A stretch of 64,000 nucleotides of DNA from Janibacter massiliensis (GTDB taxonomy: Bacteria > Actinomycetota > Actinomycetes > Actinomycetales > Dermatophilaceae). The stretch covers positions 554,980-618,979 of the forward strand of contig NZ_LT985196.1 of the NCBI RefSeq assembly GCF_900289115.1, in the 5' to 3' direction. Of this stretch, positions 25,650-34,423 are shown piece after piece. Under the pieces are notes generated by a model. It did no database searches and had not been told where the DNA came from. It saw only the letters and a list, made by a program, of their open reading frames with translations. The first letter of the stretch is position 1. Every line of letters begins with the position of its first letter. Position numbers and translations under genes: made by a program.

Positions 25650-26590
25650 GCGAGCGTCCGTCGGCGCAGGAGCAGGACGAGGGCGGGCGCCCCGACGAGC
25701 GCGACCGTGATGCCCGCGGGCACCTCCCCCGGGGGTGCGAGGACCCGCCCGACGACGTCCGCGATGACGACGAACGCGGCTCCGCACCCGGCCGAGGCCG
25801 GGAGAACCGCGAGGTGTCCCGTCCCGACGAGCGGCCGCGCGGCGTGCGGTGCGAGGAAGCCGACGAAGCCGAACGGTCCGGCGACGGCCGTCGCACCAGC
25901 GGTGAGCAGTGCCGCGGCCAGGAGCGCCAGGCCGTGGAGCCGTCCGACGTCGTGCCCGAGCGCGGACGCGGCCTCGTCCCCGAGCGCGAGCGCGTCGAGG
26001 CCCGGGGCGAGCGCCAGGGCCAGGACCACCCCGCCGAGCAGGAGCAGCGCGACCGGCAGGAGCACACCGACCGACCGCCCGGCGGACGAGCCGACCTGCC
26101 ACGACCTCAGCTGGTCGAGGGCGCCGCGGTCGGTCAGGAGGATCCCCGTCGCGGCCGAGCTGCACACCGCGGTGAGCGCGGCGCCGACGAGCACGCTCGT
26201 CTCGGGTCGTCGGGCGACCGGCACCCGGCGCGTCGCGAGGTGGACGAGCACCCCGACCACGAGCACCCCGACGACGGCGAGGACGCCGACGAGCGAGGAC
26301 GACCCGATCCCGAGCACGGCGGTGGCGACGACGACCGTGAGCACGGCACCCGCGGTGAGGCCGAGCAGGCCGGGGTCCGCCAGCGGGTTGCGCGAGCTGC
26401 CCTGGAGGGTTGCACCGGCCAGACCGAGCGCCGCGCCGACGACCAGCCCGACGACGGTGCGATCGGTGCGGGCCTGCAGCACGCCGGACGTCGACAGCGC
26501 GCCCGCACCCACCGCAACCGAGAGCGTGACCGCCGCACCGAGGGCGAGCAGCATCACCGCCGCCGCGACCGCACGGCTTCGGCCGCTCAC
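25646..26590 (-). CDS. FecCD-family siderophore permease (first subunit)
   Basis: Membrane permease of 314 residues. FecCD landmarks are RTVVGLVVGAALGLAGATLQG, NPLADPGLLGLTAGA, WQVGSSAG, and ALGHDVGRLHGLAL with GFVGFLAPHAARPLVG. It forms a heterodimer with the second subunit to move ferric siderophore inward. The GTG start at 26590 overlaps the binding-protein stop (GTGA). It is shorter at the N-terminus than many relatives but contains the full set of helices. Confidence 0.92.
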   Translation of the reverse strand: MSGRSRAVAAAVMLLALGAAVTLSVAVGAGALSTSGVLQARTDRTVVGLVVGAALGLAGATLQGSSRNPLADPGLLGLTAGAVLTVVVATAVLGIGSSSLVGVLAVVGVLVVGVLVHLATRRVPVARRPETSVLVGAALTAVCSSAATGILLTDRGALDQLRSWQVGSSAGRSVGVLLPVALLLLGGVVLALALAPGLDALALGDEAASALGHDVGRLHGLALLAAALLTAGATAVAGPFGFVGFLAPHAARPLVGTGHLAVLPASAGCGAAFVVIADVVGRVLAPPGEVPAGITVALVGAPALVLLLRRRTLA

Positions 26591-27690
26591 CGGGTGACCG
26601 GGGTTCCGCCCGCCGCCGTCGCGACCTTCGGCATGAACTTCGTCGCCGCGACCTCGATGGACAGCGGGGTGGGGCTGCTCATCGCGTAGGCGACCGTGCG
26701 GTCGACCGAGGCGACGTACTGCTTCTTGCGGATCGCCGGGATCGCCGAGACGAGCGGGCTGGCGAGGATCCGGTCGAGCTGCTTCGGCTCGTCGAGGTAG
26801 AAGATGAAGACGTCGGCGTCCAGCTCCTCCGCCCGCTCCGCGGACAGCGAGAGGTCGAACGTCTTCTTCGCGCGGGACAGCTCGGCGACGAGCGGCGCGT
26901 CCTTCATCCCGAACTCACGGAGCATCTGCGGCCGGAGGTCTCCCGAGCCGTAGAGCCCGAGCGTGCTCGTGTCCTTCGGGTCGATCCAGCCCCACGCGAC
27001 GGTCTTCCCGCGCAGGTCGTCGAGGTCTTTCTTCGCCCGCTCGATCGTCTCCTCGGTGCGCGCGACCAGATCCTTCGCCGCGTCGGGGCGGCCGACGGCA
27101 GCGCCGATCGTCGTCGTCGAGTCCCGCCACGGGGTCGTCCACGGCATGTCGGGGTAGGCGACCGTCGGTGCGATCTTCGAGAGCTTGGCGTACTCGGCCT
27201 TCGTCATCCCGGAGTTCACCCCGAGGATGAGGTCCGGCTCGAACGTCGCGATCTCGTCGAGCGGCACCCCGTCGGAGTCGTCGTACCGCTCGACGGCGGA
27301 GCCGCTGCTGTTGTTGATGCTCCTGTTCTTGCGGATCTGCTCGTCGAACCAGTCGGTCGAGCCCTTCGCGTTCCCGCCCCAGGTGATCTTCGCGGCCGCC
27401 GCCGGGACGAGGCCGAGGGCGGCGACGACGTCCTGGTCCGACCAGCCGATCGTCACGACCCGCTGCGGCGCGCTCTGCACCGTCGTCGACCCGAAGGCGT
27501 GCTCGAGGGTCACCGGCAGCGCACCGTCCTCGACCTCCCCGCTCGCGCCGGTCGAGCCGCCCTGTCCGTCGGCGGGTCCGGTCGAGCAACCCGCGGCCAG
27601 GAGGAGCGGACTGGCCAGGGCGAAGGAGAGGGCGGTGCGGCGGCGCATCGAGGGGTCCGTTTCGGGGTCGGAGACAGGTCGCTCGGCCAT
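26587..27690 (-). CDS. Ferric-siderophore substrate-binding lipoprotein
   Basis: Extracellular lipoprotein of about 367 residues that captures ferric siderophore for the ABC importer. The signal RRRTALSFALASPLLLAAGC ends in a lipobox cysteine. The mature part is a class III (FepB/FhuD-like) binding protein with RVVTIGWSDQDVVAALGLVP, LDEIATFEPDLILG and IAPTVAYPDMPW. Three starts are possible: ATG 27708 (inside the operator), 27690 (chosen) or 27648 (shortest signal peptide); none has a clear ribosome site. It heads a five-gene operon with 4-base overlaps throughout. Confidence 0.93.
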   Translation of the reverse strand: MAERPVSDPETDPSMRRRTALSFALASPLLLAAGCSTGPADGQGGSTGASGEVEDGALPVTLEHAFGSTTVQSAPQRVVTIGWSDQDVVAALGLVPAAAAKITWGGNAKGSTDWFDEQIRKNRSINNSSGSAVERYDDSDGVPLDEIATFEPDLILGVNSGMTKAEYAKLSKIAPTVAYPDMPWTTPWRDSTTTIGAAVGRPDAAKDLVARTEETIERAKKDLDDLRGKTVAWGWIDPKDTSTLGLYGSGDLRPQMLREFGMKDAPLVAELSRAKKTFDLSLSAERAEELDADVFIFYLDEPKQLDRILASPLVSAIPAIRKKQYVASVDRTVAYAMSSPTPLSIEVAATKFMPKVATAAGGTPVTR

Positions 27691-27710
27691 GACAATGAGG
27701 TTAGCCATGC

Positions 27711-27729
27711 CTAAGTAAGGCTTACCTAA
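27711..27729. promoter_or_regulatory. DtxR/IdeR iron box of the siderophore uptake operon
   Basis: CTAAGTAAGGCTTACCTAA fits the 19-bp DtxR/IdeR consensus well. A weaker half-match (TTAGCCATGCCTAAGTAA, 27701-27718) overlaps it, so two dimers may bind side by side. Iron-loaded regulator would shut off the operon that starts just downstream on the minus strand. Confidence 0.87.
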
Positions 27730-27815
27730 GCAACGTAGCCCGGTGGTGTCAACCGTCGCCAGGGCAGCGCGGTCGGGACCGAGCCGGCCGAGCACCCGGG
27801 CGCGTGACCGAGGCC

Positions 27816-28511
27816 TCAGGACTCGCGGGCGGGGAGGATCCCGTCGAGGAGGACGTCCAGTCCGGGGAGCGGCGGGGCGGCGGCTGTCTCGAGCGCAGCG
27901 GTGAGCGGGAAGTCCGCGGGGTCGACCTGCGCCAGCGCCCGCTCCCCACCGGGGGTGAGGGTGGCACTCGCCTCGAACAGCGCGTGCGCCTGGACGTACG
28001 TCGTCAGGGCGTACGTCGCCGCTGCCGCCCGGGCCGGCTCGAGCCCCTGCGCGGCGAGGAACCGCAGCAGGGCCTCGTTGAGCGCGAGCGCGTGGGGTCC
28101 GACGATCCGTCGACGGGCGAGCACGTCCGCGAGCCCGGGGCTCGCGGTGAGGACCTCGACCGCCGACGCGACGAACCGACCCAGCCGGGCGGGAGCGTCG
28201 GGGACCGACCCGTCGACGGCCAGAGGCGCGAGCGGGATACGTCCGACGAAGGCGTCGCCGACCGCGTTGAGCAGGTCATCCATGTCGGCGAAGTACGTGT
28301 ACATGGCCGTCGGTGTGGCGCCGGCCGCCGCCGCGACCGACCGCAGCGACAGCACGCCCCCTCCCTCGACGAGCCCGACGGCGGCGGCGACGAAGCGATC
28401 GGCGTCGAGGTCTCCGCGCGGGCCCCGACGGGACGCCGGGGACCCGCCCGTCGGCGCAGCGGCGTTTCCGTCGGCTGCCGGGGGCGTTCGTGAGGACTTC
28501 TTGCGGACCAT
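27816..28511 (-). CDS. TetR-family transcriptional regulator
   Basis: A 231-residue repressor-type protein. After a disordered basic N-terminus, the helix-turn-helix lies at about 38-85 (FVAAAVGLVEGGGVLSLRSV, then ATPTAMYTYFADMDDLLN, the typical recognition helix). The C-terminal all-helical ligand domain resembles TetR_C types but names no ligand. It diverges from the CPBP protease gene with only 26 bases between the starts, so one operator could control both. No clear palindrome was found in that gap. GTG 28514 directly before ATG 28511 is an alternative start. Confidence 0.9.
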   Translation of the reverse strand: MVRKKSSRTPPAADGNAAAPTGGSPASRRGPRGDLDADRFVAAAVGLVEGGGVLSLRSVAAAAGATPTAMYTYFADMDDLLNAVGDAFVGRIPLAPLAVDGSVPDAPARLGRFVASAVEVLTASPGLADVLARRRIVGPHALALNEALLRFLAAQGLEPARAAAATYALTTYVQAHALFEASATLTPGGERALAQVDPADFPLTAALETAAAPPLPGLDVLLDGILPARES

Positions 28512-28537
28512 CACTCACCACGGTAGCGTCCCGATTT

Positions 28538-29443
28538 GTGCAGCGAACAAACAGCGTGCCTCGGATCACCGGTCGGGCCGCGGCCGGGCTGGTGCTCGGG
28601 TACCTGCTCGCGCTCGCGGGGATGGTCGCGCTGTGCGCCGGATTCGCCGCTGGCGGGCACGACATCCCGCCGTGGGCCATCGCGGTCGGCCGATGGATCC
28701 CGGCCCTGGCGAGCCTTCTCGCGCTGCTCGTCGTCCCCCTCGTCCCCCGACGCGGACGCGCGGCCGAGCAGACCGACGGCTCCCGAGCAGAGGGCCGGCC
28801 GACGCGCCTGGCGGACATCTGGCGACTGCGCCCGGGCGGGTGGAGGGGCCTGCTTCGTGCGTGGTACGCCGCGATGGCCGTGACGGCGGTCGCGACGATC
28901 GTCCCGGCGATCGTCGCGGGCGTCGTCACGGGCACCATGCCGAAGGGGCCCCTGCCGCTCGCGTCGGTCGTGCCCCTGCTCGTCATCGGCAGCAGCCTGC
29001 TCGTCGTGAGCACGATCGGCGAGGAGGTCTTCTGGCGCGGCCACGCCCACACCGTCCTGCGGGCGCTGGGGTTCTGGCCGATGGCGCTCGTCGTCGCGAT
29101 CGCGTGGGCCGCGTGGCACGTCCCGATGCAGTGGCTCTACTGGCGCCAGGGCACGTTCACGGCCACGGAGTCGATCGCGCTCACGGTCGGGATCGCGGCG
29201 TGGGCGCCCCTGCTCGCCGCCCTCGTCGAGCGGTTCGGGTCCGTCTGGCCGGCTGCTGCCGCCCACGCCGTGCCCTTCTCCGCGGGCAACCTCCTACGGG
29301 AGGGCGCGATGGACGAGACCGCCCCGTTCTGGGTGGTCAACGCGCTCACCTGGGTCGTCATGCTCGCCCTCGCCGCGGTCGTGATCCGCTGGCGCGGCGG
29401 CGGGCGCGAGGAGGTCGGTGCCCGGGAGCCGACCCCCTCGTAG
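28538..29443 (+). CDS. CPBP-family intramembrane metalloprotease
   Basis: Multi-pass membrane protein of 301 residues with the CAAX protease / bacteriocin-processing (Abi) domain. EEVFWRGHAH supplies the EExxxR motif, AAWHVPMQWLYW the histidine motif F/H-xxxH, and AAAAHAVPFSAGN the final H-xxxN/D. It has about eight hydrophobic segments. Actinobacterial relatives are mostly of unknown substrate. GTG 28538 lies 8 bases after TAGCGT (28524-28529), with no ribosome site, so the mRNA may be nearly leaderless. GTG 28556 is an alternative start. Confidence 0.88.
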   Translation: MQRTNSVPRITGRAAAGLVLGYLLALAGMVALCAGFAAGGHDIPPWAIAVGRWIPALASLLALLVVPLVPRRGRAAEQTDGSRAEGRPTRLADIWRLRPGGWRGLLRAWYAAMAVTAVATIVPAIVAGVVTGTMPKGPLPLASVVPLLVIGSSLLVVSTIGEEVFWRGHAHTVLRALGFWPMALVVAIAWAAWHVPMQWLYWRQGTFTATESIALTVGIAAWAPLLAALVERFGSVWPAAAAHAVPFSAGNLLREGAMDETAPFWVVNALTWVVMLALAAVVIRWRGGGREEVGAREPTPS

Positions 29444-29452
29444 GCTGGATCC

Positions 29453-30835
29453 ATGCCGGAAGCGAGCGTCCCCGCCGCGTTCGAGCGGTGGGAACGCCCC
29501 GCCCCGCCGATCGGGCGCCGCGACATCGGCCTGAGCGTCGTCGTCGGCATCCTCGCGATCGTCCTCCTCGAGCTCGTCCGTCGCCTCGGCGCCCTGGAGA
29601 CGGTCGGCGCGGACCCGTGGGTCCAGCGCGCCGCCACGCTCGCGGTCGCCGCCCTCCTCGTGGCCCGGCGTCGTCACCCGCTCGTCGTCGCCGGGCTCGC
29701 GGCCGCGCACATGTTCGTCGTCGGCGTGACGATGCCGCTGGTCATGGCGCAGATGAGCCTGCAGGTCGTGTACTTCGTCGCGTTCTTCTCGGCCACGGCC
29801 TGGGCCAGGGACCGCGCAGCGGCAGCGATCGTGTGCACCGGGATCGTCCTCGTCATGGCCCTGTGGATCGCCTGGAACTTCGCGTACGGCTCGGGGGTGG
29901 AGGACATCGTCGACGCGAACCAGGGTGCACCGACCGGTGGCGGGGTCGCCACCGCAGCCATCCTCATCACGGTGATCATCAACGTCCTCTACTTCGGGGG
30001 CGCCATCCAGCTCGGCCGGGTCACGTGGCGGGCGGCCCGGGCCCGCGCGGTCCTCGCCCACCAGGCGGAGACGATCGCCGACCAGTCCAGCCGCCTGCGT
30101 ACCCAGGCGGTCGTCGACGAGCGGCTGCGGATCGCGCGTGAGCTCCACGACGTCGTCGGCCACCACATCGCGGGCGTCGGCCTCCACGCGGGGGCGGCCC
30201 GCCGGCTCGTGCGCACCGACCCGGTCGCCGCCGCCGAGGCGATGGCGACCGTCGAGTCGAGCGCCACCGACGCCGTCGCCCAGCTGCGCGGCCTGCTCGG
30301 GGCGCTGCGGATGCCCGATGGTGACGGGGACACGGGCCGGGTGGACGAGACGGGCCGGACGAACGTCACGAGCGACACGAACGAGGGCCAGCTCGAACCG
30401 GGAAAGCAGCCCGACCGGTCGCCCGGACCCGCGCTCGCTGACCTGCCCGCGCTGCTCGATCAGGTGCGCGACCGGCTCGACGTCGAGCTGACGACCGCGA
30501 GCGAACCGCCCGGCGCGCTCGAGGACGTGCCGCCGGCGGTCGGGGCCGCGCTCTACCGGGTCGTCCAGGAGTCGCTGACGAACGTCCGGCGGCACAGCAC
30601 GGCCGACTCGGCACGCGTGGCGCTGCGGTGCGTCCGCCACGGCAGCAGCCCGCACGTCGAGGTCGAGGTCACCGACTCGGGTCGACCCCGCAATGGCACC
30701 TCCGGCTCCGGGCTGGGGCAGCTCGGGATCCGCGAACGGGTCGCCGGGCTCGGTGGCACCGTCGACATCGGGCCCCGCGTCACCGGGGGCTACCGCGTGC
30801 GCGTGCGCATCCCGCTGGCAGGCTCGCGGTCGTGA
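29453..30835 (+). CDS. NarL-type sensor histidine kinase
   Basis: Membrane kinase of 460 residues. Six hydrophobic segments lie between about residues 25 and 200. Then comes a HisKA_3 dimerisation helix, ERLRIARELHDVVGHH, with the phosphorylated histidine H232, and a HATPase_c domain (VVQESLTNVRRHS, VTDSGRP, GSGLGQLGIRERV). Between them is a poorly ordered insertion (about 283-325, TGRVDETGRTNVT..). It partners with the response regulator that overlaps its stop. ATG 29453 sits 6 bases after TAGGCT, suggesting a leaderless message for the four-gene cluster that continues to an ABC exporter. Confidence 0.95.
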   Translation: MPEASVPAAFERWERPAPPIGRRDIGLSVVVGILAIVLLELVRRLGALETVGADPWVQRAATLAVAALLVARRRHPLVVAGLAAAHMFVVGVTMPLVMAQMSLQVVYFVAFFSATAWARDRAAAAIVCTGIVLVMALWIAWNFAYGSGVEDIVDANQGAPTGGGVATAAILITVIINVLYFGGAIQLGRVTWRAARARAVLAHQAETIADQSSRLRTQAVVDERLRIARELHDVVGHHIAGVGLHAGAARRLVRTDPVAAAEAMATVESSATDAVAQLRGLLGALRMPDGDGDTGRVDETGRTNVTSDTNEGQLEPGKQPDRSPGPALADLPALLDQVRDRLDVELTTASEPPGALEDVPPAVGAALYRVVQESLTNVRRHSTADSARVALRCVRHGSSPHVEVEVTDSGRPRNGTSGSGLGQLGIRERVAGLGGTVDIGPRVTGGYRVRVRIPLAGSRS

Positions 30836-31587
30836 GCACGCAGGGCACGCAGGTCGCGCCGGACCCGCAGGACGGCTCGAACCGCACCGACGGGGGGCCG
30901 CTGCGCGTCCTCGTCGCCGACGACCAGCCGATCGTCCGATCCGGCCTGACGATGGTGCTCGGGACCGAGCCGGGGATCGAGGTCGTCGGCGAGGTCACCG
31001 ACGGGGCGCAGGCGATCGAGCTCGCCCGCCGGCTGGCCCCCGACCTCGTCCTCATGGACGTCCAGATGCCCGGCACGGACGGCATCGAGGCCACCCGGAC
31101 GATCACCTCGAGCAGCGACACCAGGGTCGTCGTCCTCACGACCTTCGACCGAGACGACTACCTCTTCGCCGCGCTCGAGGCCGGGGCCAGCGGCTTCCTC
31201 CTCAAGACCGCCGGGAGCGACCAGCTCGTCGAGGCCGTCCTCGCCGTCGGGCAGGGGCACGCGCTGCTCGCCCCCGAGGTGACGGCGCGGGTCATCCGCC
31301 GCACCCTCGCCGCGCGGGCCGCCGCCCCGACCGGGAGCACCACCTCCCCCGGGGTCGTCACCGATCCGGGGCTCTCGCTGCTTACCGGCCGCGAGCGCGA
31401 GGTGCTCGGTCTCGTCGGGGCCGGGCTGTCGAACGCCGAGATCGCCGCCGAGCTCGTCATCGGGGAGGCAACGGTGAAGACCCACGTCTCGAACGTGCTG
31501 GCCAAGCTGCACCTGCGCGACCGCGTCCAGGCCGTCGTCCGTGCGCACGAGTGCGGCATCGTCGCGGGCACCCGACCGCGCGGCTGA
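30832..31587 (+). CDS. LuxR/NarL-family response regulator
   Basis: DNA-binding response regulator of 251 residues. The receiver domain starts RVLVADDQPIVRSGL, with phospho-acceptor D76 in LMDVQMPG, T in VLTTFD and K in LLKTAG. The LuxR-type helix-turn-helix is LTGREREVLGLVGAGLSNAEIA..ATVKTHVSNVLAKL at about 185-240. GTG 30832 overlaps the kinase stop (GTGA), so kinase and regulator are made together. The adjacent ABC exporter genes are the likely targets. Confidence 0.95.
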   Translation: MSTQGTQVAPDPQDGSNRTDGGPLRVLVADDQPIVRSGLTMVLGTEPGIEVVGEVTDGAQAIELARRLAPDLVLMDVQMPGTDGIEATRTITSSSDTRVVVLTTFDRDDYLFAALEAGASGFLLKTAGSDQLVEAVLAVGQGHALLAPEVTARVIRRTLAARAAAPTGSTTSPGVVTDPGLSLLTGREREVLGLVGAGLSNAEIAAELVIGEATVKTHVSNVLAKLHLRDRVQAVVRAHECGIVAGTRPRG

Positions 31588-31676
31588 GTCGTCCCCCGAC
31601 GGGCGGAGGAGAGCACCGCCGAAGATCCGCCGCGCGACGGATCCGGCCCGGGGCGCTCGTCCGTAGCGTCGAGGGC

Positions 31677-32597
31677 ATGGACATCACCACCAGCGCGAAC
31701 GAGATCAGGGCAGAGCACCTGACCCGCCGGTTCGGGGACGTCACGGCCGTCGACGACGTGTCGCTGACGATCCCGGGCGGGCGGATGACGGGCTTCGTCG
31801 GCGGGAACGGCGCCGGCAAGACGACGACGATGCGGATGATCATGGGCGTCCTGCAGCCCACCGAGGGCGCGGTCCTCTGGCAGGGCCGACCGATGACCGC
31901 CGACGACCGCCGCACGTTCGGCTACATGCCCGAGGAGCGCGGCCTCTACCCCAAGCAGAAGGTCGGCGAGCAGCTCGTCCACCTCGCCCGCCTGGCGGGG
32001 CTGTCCGCGGCCGACGCCCGGGCGAGCGTGGAGGAGCACCTCGAGCGTCTCGGCCTGGCCCACCGCGCGGGTGACCCCGTCGAGAAGCTCTCGCTCGGCA
32101 ACCAGCAGCGGGTGCAGATCATCGCCGCGGTGATGACGCGCCCCGCGGCCCTCGTCCTCGACGAGCCGTTCTCCGGCCTCGACCCCGACGCCGTCGACTC
32201 GATGGCCGACCTGCTGCGCGAGCACGTCGCCCGCGGGATCCCCGTCCTCTTCTCCAGCCACCAGCTCGATCTTGTCGAGCAGCTGTGCGACCGGCTCGTC
32301 ATCCTCTCCGGCGGCCGCAAGCGCGCCGAGGGAACGGTCACCGAGCTCCGCAGCGCCGGGGCCCAGCGGCACCGGGTCACCCTTCGTGGGGACGCCGGCT
32401 GGCTGCGGGACCTGCCCGGCCTGGACGTCGTCGACGTCGACGGGCGCGAGGCGGTGCTCGAGCTGCTCGGCGACGAGACGCAGCGCCGCGCCACCCTCGA
32501 CCGGCTCCTCACCGAGGCGACCGCTCGCGGCGGCCTCGACGCGATCGCCCCCATCGTCCCCCGCCTGAGCGACATCTACCGAGAGGTCACGGCATGA
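31677..32597 (+). CDS. ABC exporter ATP-binding protein
   Basis: ATPase subunit of 306 residues of the ABC-2 / NatA type. Walker A is GGNGAGKTTT, the Q-loop region FGYMPEERGLYP, the signature a degenerate LSLGNQQRVQ, Walker B LVLDEPFSGLDP, and the switch histidine SSHQLDLV. A C-terminal extra domain (DUF4162-like) follows. It couples with the NatB-like permease next. ATG 31677 lies 7 bases after TAGCGT (31664-31669), so this pair may also have its own leaderless promoter inside the cluster. Confidence 0.94.
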   Translation: MDITTSANEIRAEHLTRRFGDVTAVDDVSLTIPGGRMTGFVGGNGAGKTTTMRMIMGVLQPTEGAVLWQGRPMTADDRRTFGYMPEERGLYPKQKVGEQLVHLARLAGLSAADARASVEEHLERLGLAHRAGDPVEKLSLGNQQRVQIIAAVMTRPAALVLDEPFSGLDPDAVDSMADLLREHVARGIPVLFSSHQLDLVEQLCDRLVILSGGRKRAEGTVTELRSAGAQRHRVTLRGDAGWLRDLPGLDVVDVDGREAVLELLGDETQRRATLDRLLTEATARGGLDAIAPIVPRLSDIYREVTA

Positions 32598-33829
32598 GCA
32601 CGCAGACGACCCCGACCCCGAGCAGCGCGAACCGGACCACCCCGGCCCAGACCCCGCGCGCCTCGGCCCGCGGCGCCTGGCGGCTCATCGCCCAGCGCGA
32701 GATCCTCGTCAAGCTGCGGGACAAGAGCTTCATCTTCTCGACGTTCCTCACCCTCGCGATCATCGGTGCGTCGATCGGCTGGCAGGCGTGGAACGCCGAC
32801 CGGCACCGCGACTACACGATCGTCGCGGTGGCCGACGACGCGGCGATGGCCGACACGATCGCCACGGCCGCGGAGCAGTCCGGCGACAACGTCGGGATCA
32901 CGGTGACGCGCGTGCCCGACGGCGGCGCCGCCAAGGCGGCTCTCGCCGACGGGTCGGCCGACGGGTGGCTCCACGAGGACGGCGGCACGTGGACGCTCAC
33001 GGGCCAGCGAGAGGTCGACGACCGGCTGGAGGGTCTGACGACGGAGACGGTCGGCGGGGTCGTTCGGGCGCAGAACGCCCAGCGCGCGGGCACCGATCTC
33101 GCGGCCATCGAGAAGGGCACGGAGGTGAGGACCGCCCTCGTCGTCGGCGACCAGAAGGAGCAGCTGGTCGCGAAGGTCGTCGGCCTGGCGATGACGTTCC
33201 TCTTCTCCTTCGCGGCGCTGCTCTTCGGGATCGCTCTGGCGACGAGCGTCGTCGAGGAGAAGCAGTCGCGGATCGTCGAGATCATCACCGCCTCGATCCC
33301 CGTCCGGCAGCTGCTGCTCGGCAAGGTCGTGGGGAACGTCCTGCTCGCGATCGGCCAGCTCGTGCTCTACACGACCGTCGCGCTCGTCGGGGTGTCGTTC
33401 ACCCCGTTCGCGTCGATGATCCCCGCGATGTCGAGCGGCCTGCTGTGGTTCGTCCTCTTCTTCGTCGTCGGGTTCACGGTCATCGCGACGCTGTACGCCG
33501 TCGCGGGGGCGCTGGCCAGCCGGACCGAGGACGTCCAGTCGACGTCGGTGCCCGTGACGATGCTCGTCATGCTCATGTTCTTCGGGGCGATGTTCCTCGA
33601 CGGGGCGCCGAAGACGGTCGCCTCTTTCGTCCCGCCCCTGTCCGCGGTGCTCATGCCGATGCGGATCGTCGAGGGGACGGCGCAGTGGTGGGAGCCGGTC
33701 CTCGCGCTCGCCCTCCTGCTCGGGGCCGGTCTCGGGGTCGTGCTCGCCGCGGAGCGGATCTACCGCCGGGCGCTGCTGCAGACCGGCGGCAAGCTCACCG
33801 TCCGCCAGGCGTGGACCGCGGAGACGTGA
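32594..33829 (+). CDS. ABC-2 type permease, NatB-like
   Basis: Membrane half of the exporter, 411 residues. One N-terminal membrane segment (FIFSTFLTLAIIGASIGWQ) is followed by an extracytoplasmic loop of about 150 residues. Five or six further segments follow, including TSVVEEKQSRIVEIITASIPVRQLLLGKVVG, the coupling region typical of the NatB/YhaP group. NatAB proteins export sodium or toxic compounds; the real substrate here is unknown. ATG overlaps the ATPase stop (ATGA). Confidence 0.92.
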   Translation: MSTQTTPTPSSANRTTPAQTPRASARGAWRLIAQREILVKLRDKSFIFSTFLTLAIIGASIGWQAWNADRHRDYTIVAVADDAAMADTIATAAEQSGDNVGITVTRVPDGGAAKAALADGSADGWLHEDGGTWTLTGQREVDDRLEGLTTETVGGVVRAQNAQRAGTDLAAIEKGTEVRTALVVGDQKEQLVAKVVGLAMTFLFSFAALLFGIALATSVVEEKQSRIVEIITASIPVRQLLLGKVVGNVLLAIGQLVLYTTVALVGVSFTPFASMIPAMSSGLLWFVLFFVVGFTVIATLYAVAGALASRTEDVQSTSVPVTMLVMLMFFGAMFLDGAPKTVASFVPPLSAVLMPMRIVEGTAQWWEPVLALALLLGAGLGVVLAAERIYRRALLQTGGKLTVRQAWTAET

Positions 33830-33859
33830 CGGCCGGCCGACGGGCGACGTGACCGTCGG

Positions 33860-33865
33860 TTGACA
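33860..33865 (+). promoter_or_regulatory. -35-like TTGACA of the SRPBCC-tetR operon
   Basis: A consensus TTGACA lies 17 bases before TTCACT (33883-33888). The latter is within the big dyad and ends 7 bases before GTG 33896. Together they form a plausible promoter giving a leaderless transcript. Confidence 0.5.
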
Positions 33866-33870
33866 CCGAT

Positions 33871-33912
33871 CGGCTAACAGTGTTCACTCAGTGAAGTGAA
33901 CACTGTTAGCCG
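33871..33912. promoter_or_regulatory. Perfect 18-bp-arm operator over the SRPBCC-tetR start
   Basis: Arms 33871-33888 (CGGCTAACAGTGTTCACT) and 33895-33912 are exact inverse complements around CAGTGA. An inner dyad TTCACT-C-AGTGAA (33883-33895) nests inside. The element spans the likely -10 and the GTG start at 33896. Its size and context fit an operator for the TetR-type protein encoded in the same operon (autorepression, inferred). Confidence 0.8.
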
Positions 33913-34423
33913 AGTCCTCGTCACCGTTCCCGTGGCCCTCGTCGCCGTCGTCGCGACCTCCTGGGTCTGGAGCCGGACCCACCCCCATGTCATCCGCACC
34001 GAGCGCGTCATCGACGCCCCGCCCGAGCGGGTGTGGGCCGTCCTCGAGGCGAACGAGCGCTGGTCGGAGTGGAACCCGTCGATCGTCCGGAGCAGAGGTC
34101 GCTTCGTCGAGGGCGGCACGGTGACGAACACCGTCCGCTCGGGCGACGGGACCATGACGTTCACCCCGACGATCCTCTCGCTCGAACCCGACCGCGAGCT
34201 GCGGTGGCGCGGGACCTACTACGTGCGTGGCCTGGCCGACGGCGAGCACTCCTTCGTCCTCGAGCCGCTGCCGGGTCGCCGGACCTGGCTCGTCCAGGAG
34301 GAACGCTTCGTCGGTGCCCTCGTCCCGTTCGCGGGCCGCACGCTCGACCTCGAGGACGACTTCGAGGCGGTGAACGAGGCCCTCGCGCGACGGGTCGAGG
34401 CGGACGTACCGTCCACCCCGTGA
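33896..34423 (+). CDS. Membrane-anchored SRPBCC (START-like) protein
   Basis: A 175-residue protein with one N-terminal hydrophobic segment (VLVTVPVALVAVVATSWVW) and a polyketide-cyclase-2 / SRPBCC fold: VIRTERVIDAPPERVWAVL at its start, ERWSEWNPSI, and a final long helix. Such folds bind hydrophobic ligands. GTG 33896 lies inside a perfect operator dyad. The stop overlaps the TetR gene (GTGA), so this protein and its regulator are probably co-expressed. Function unknown. Confidence 0.82.
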   Translation: MNTVSRVLVTVPVALVAVVATSWVWSRTHPHVIRTERVIDAPPERVWAVLEANERWSEWNPSIVRSRGRFVEGGTVTNTVRSGDGTMTFTPTILSLEPDRELRWRGTYYVRGLADGEHSFVLEPLPGRRTWLVQEERFVGALVPFAGRTLDLEDDFEAVNEALARRVEADVPSTP

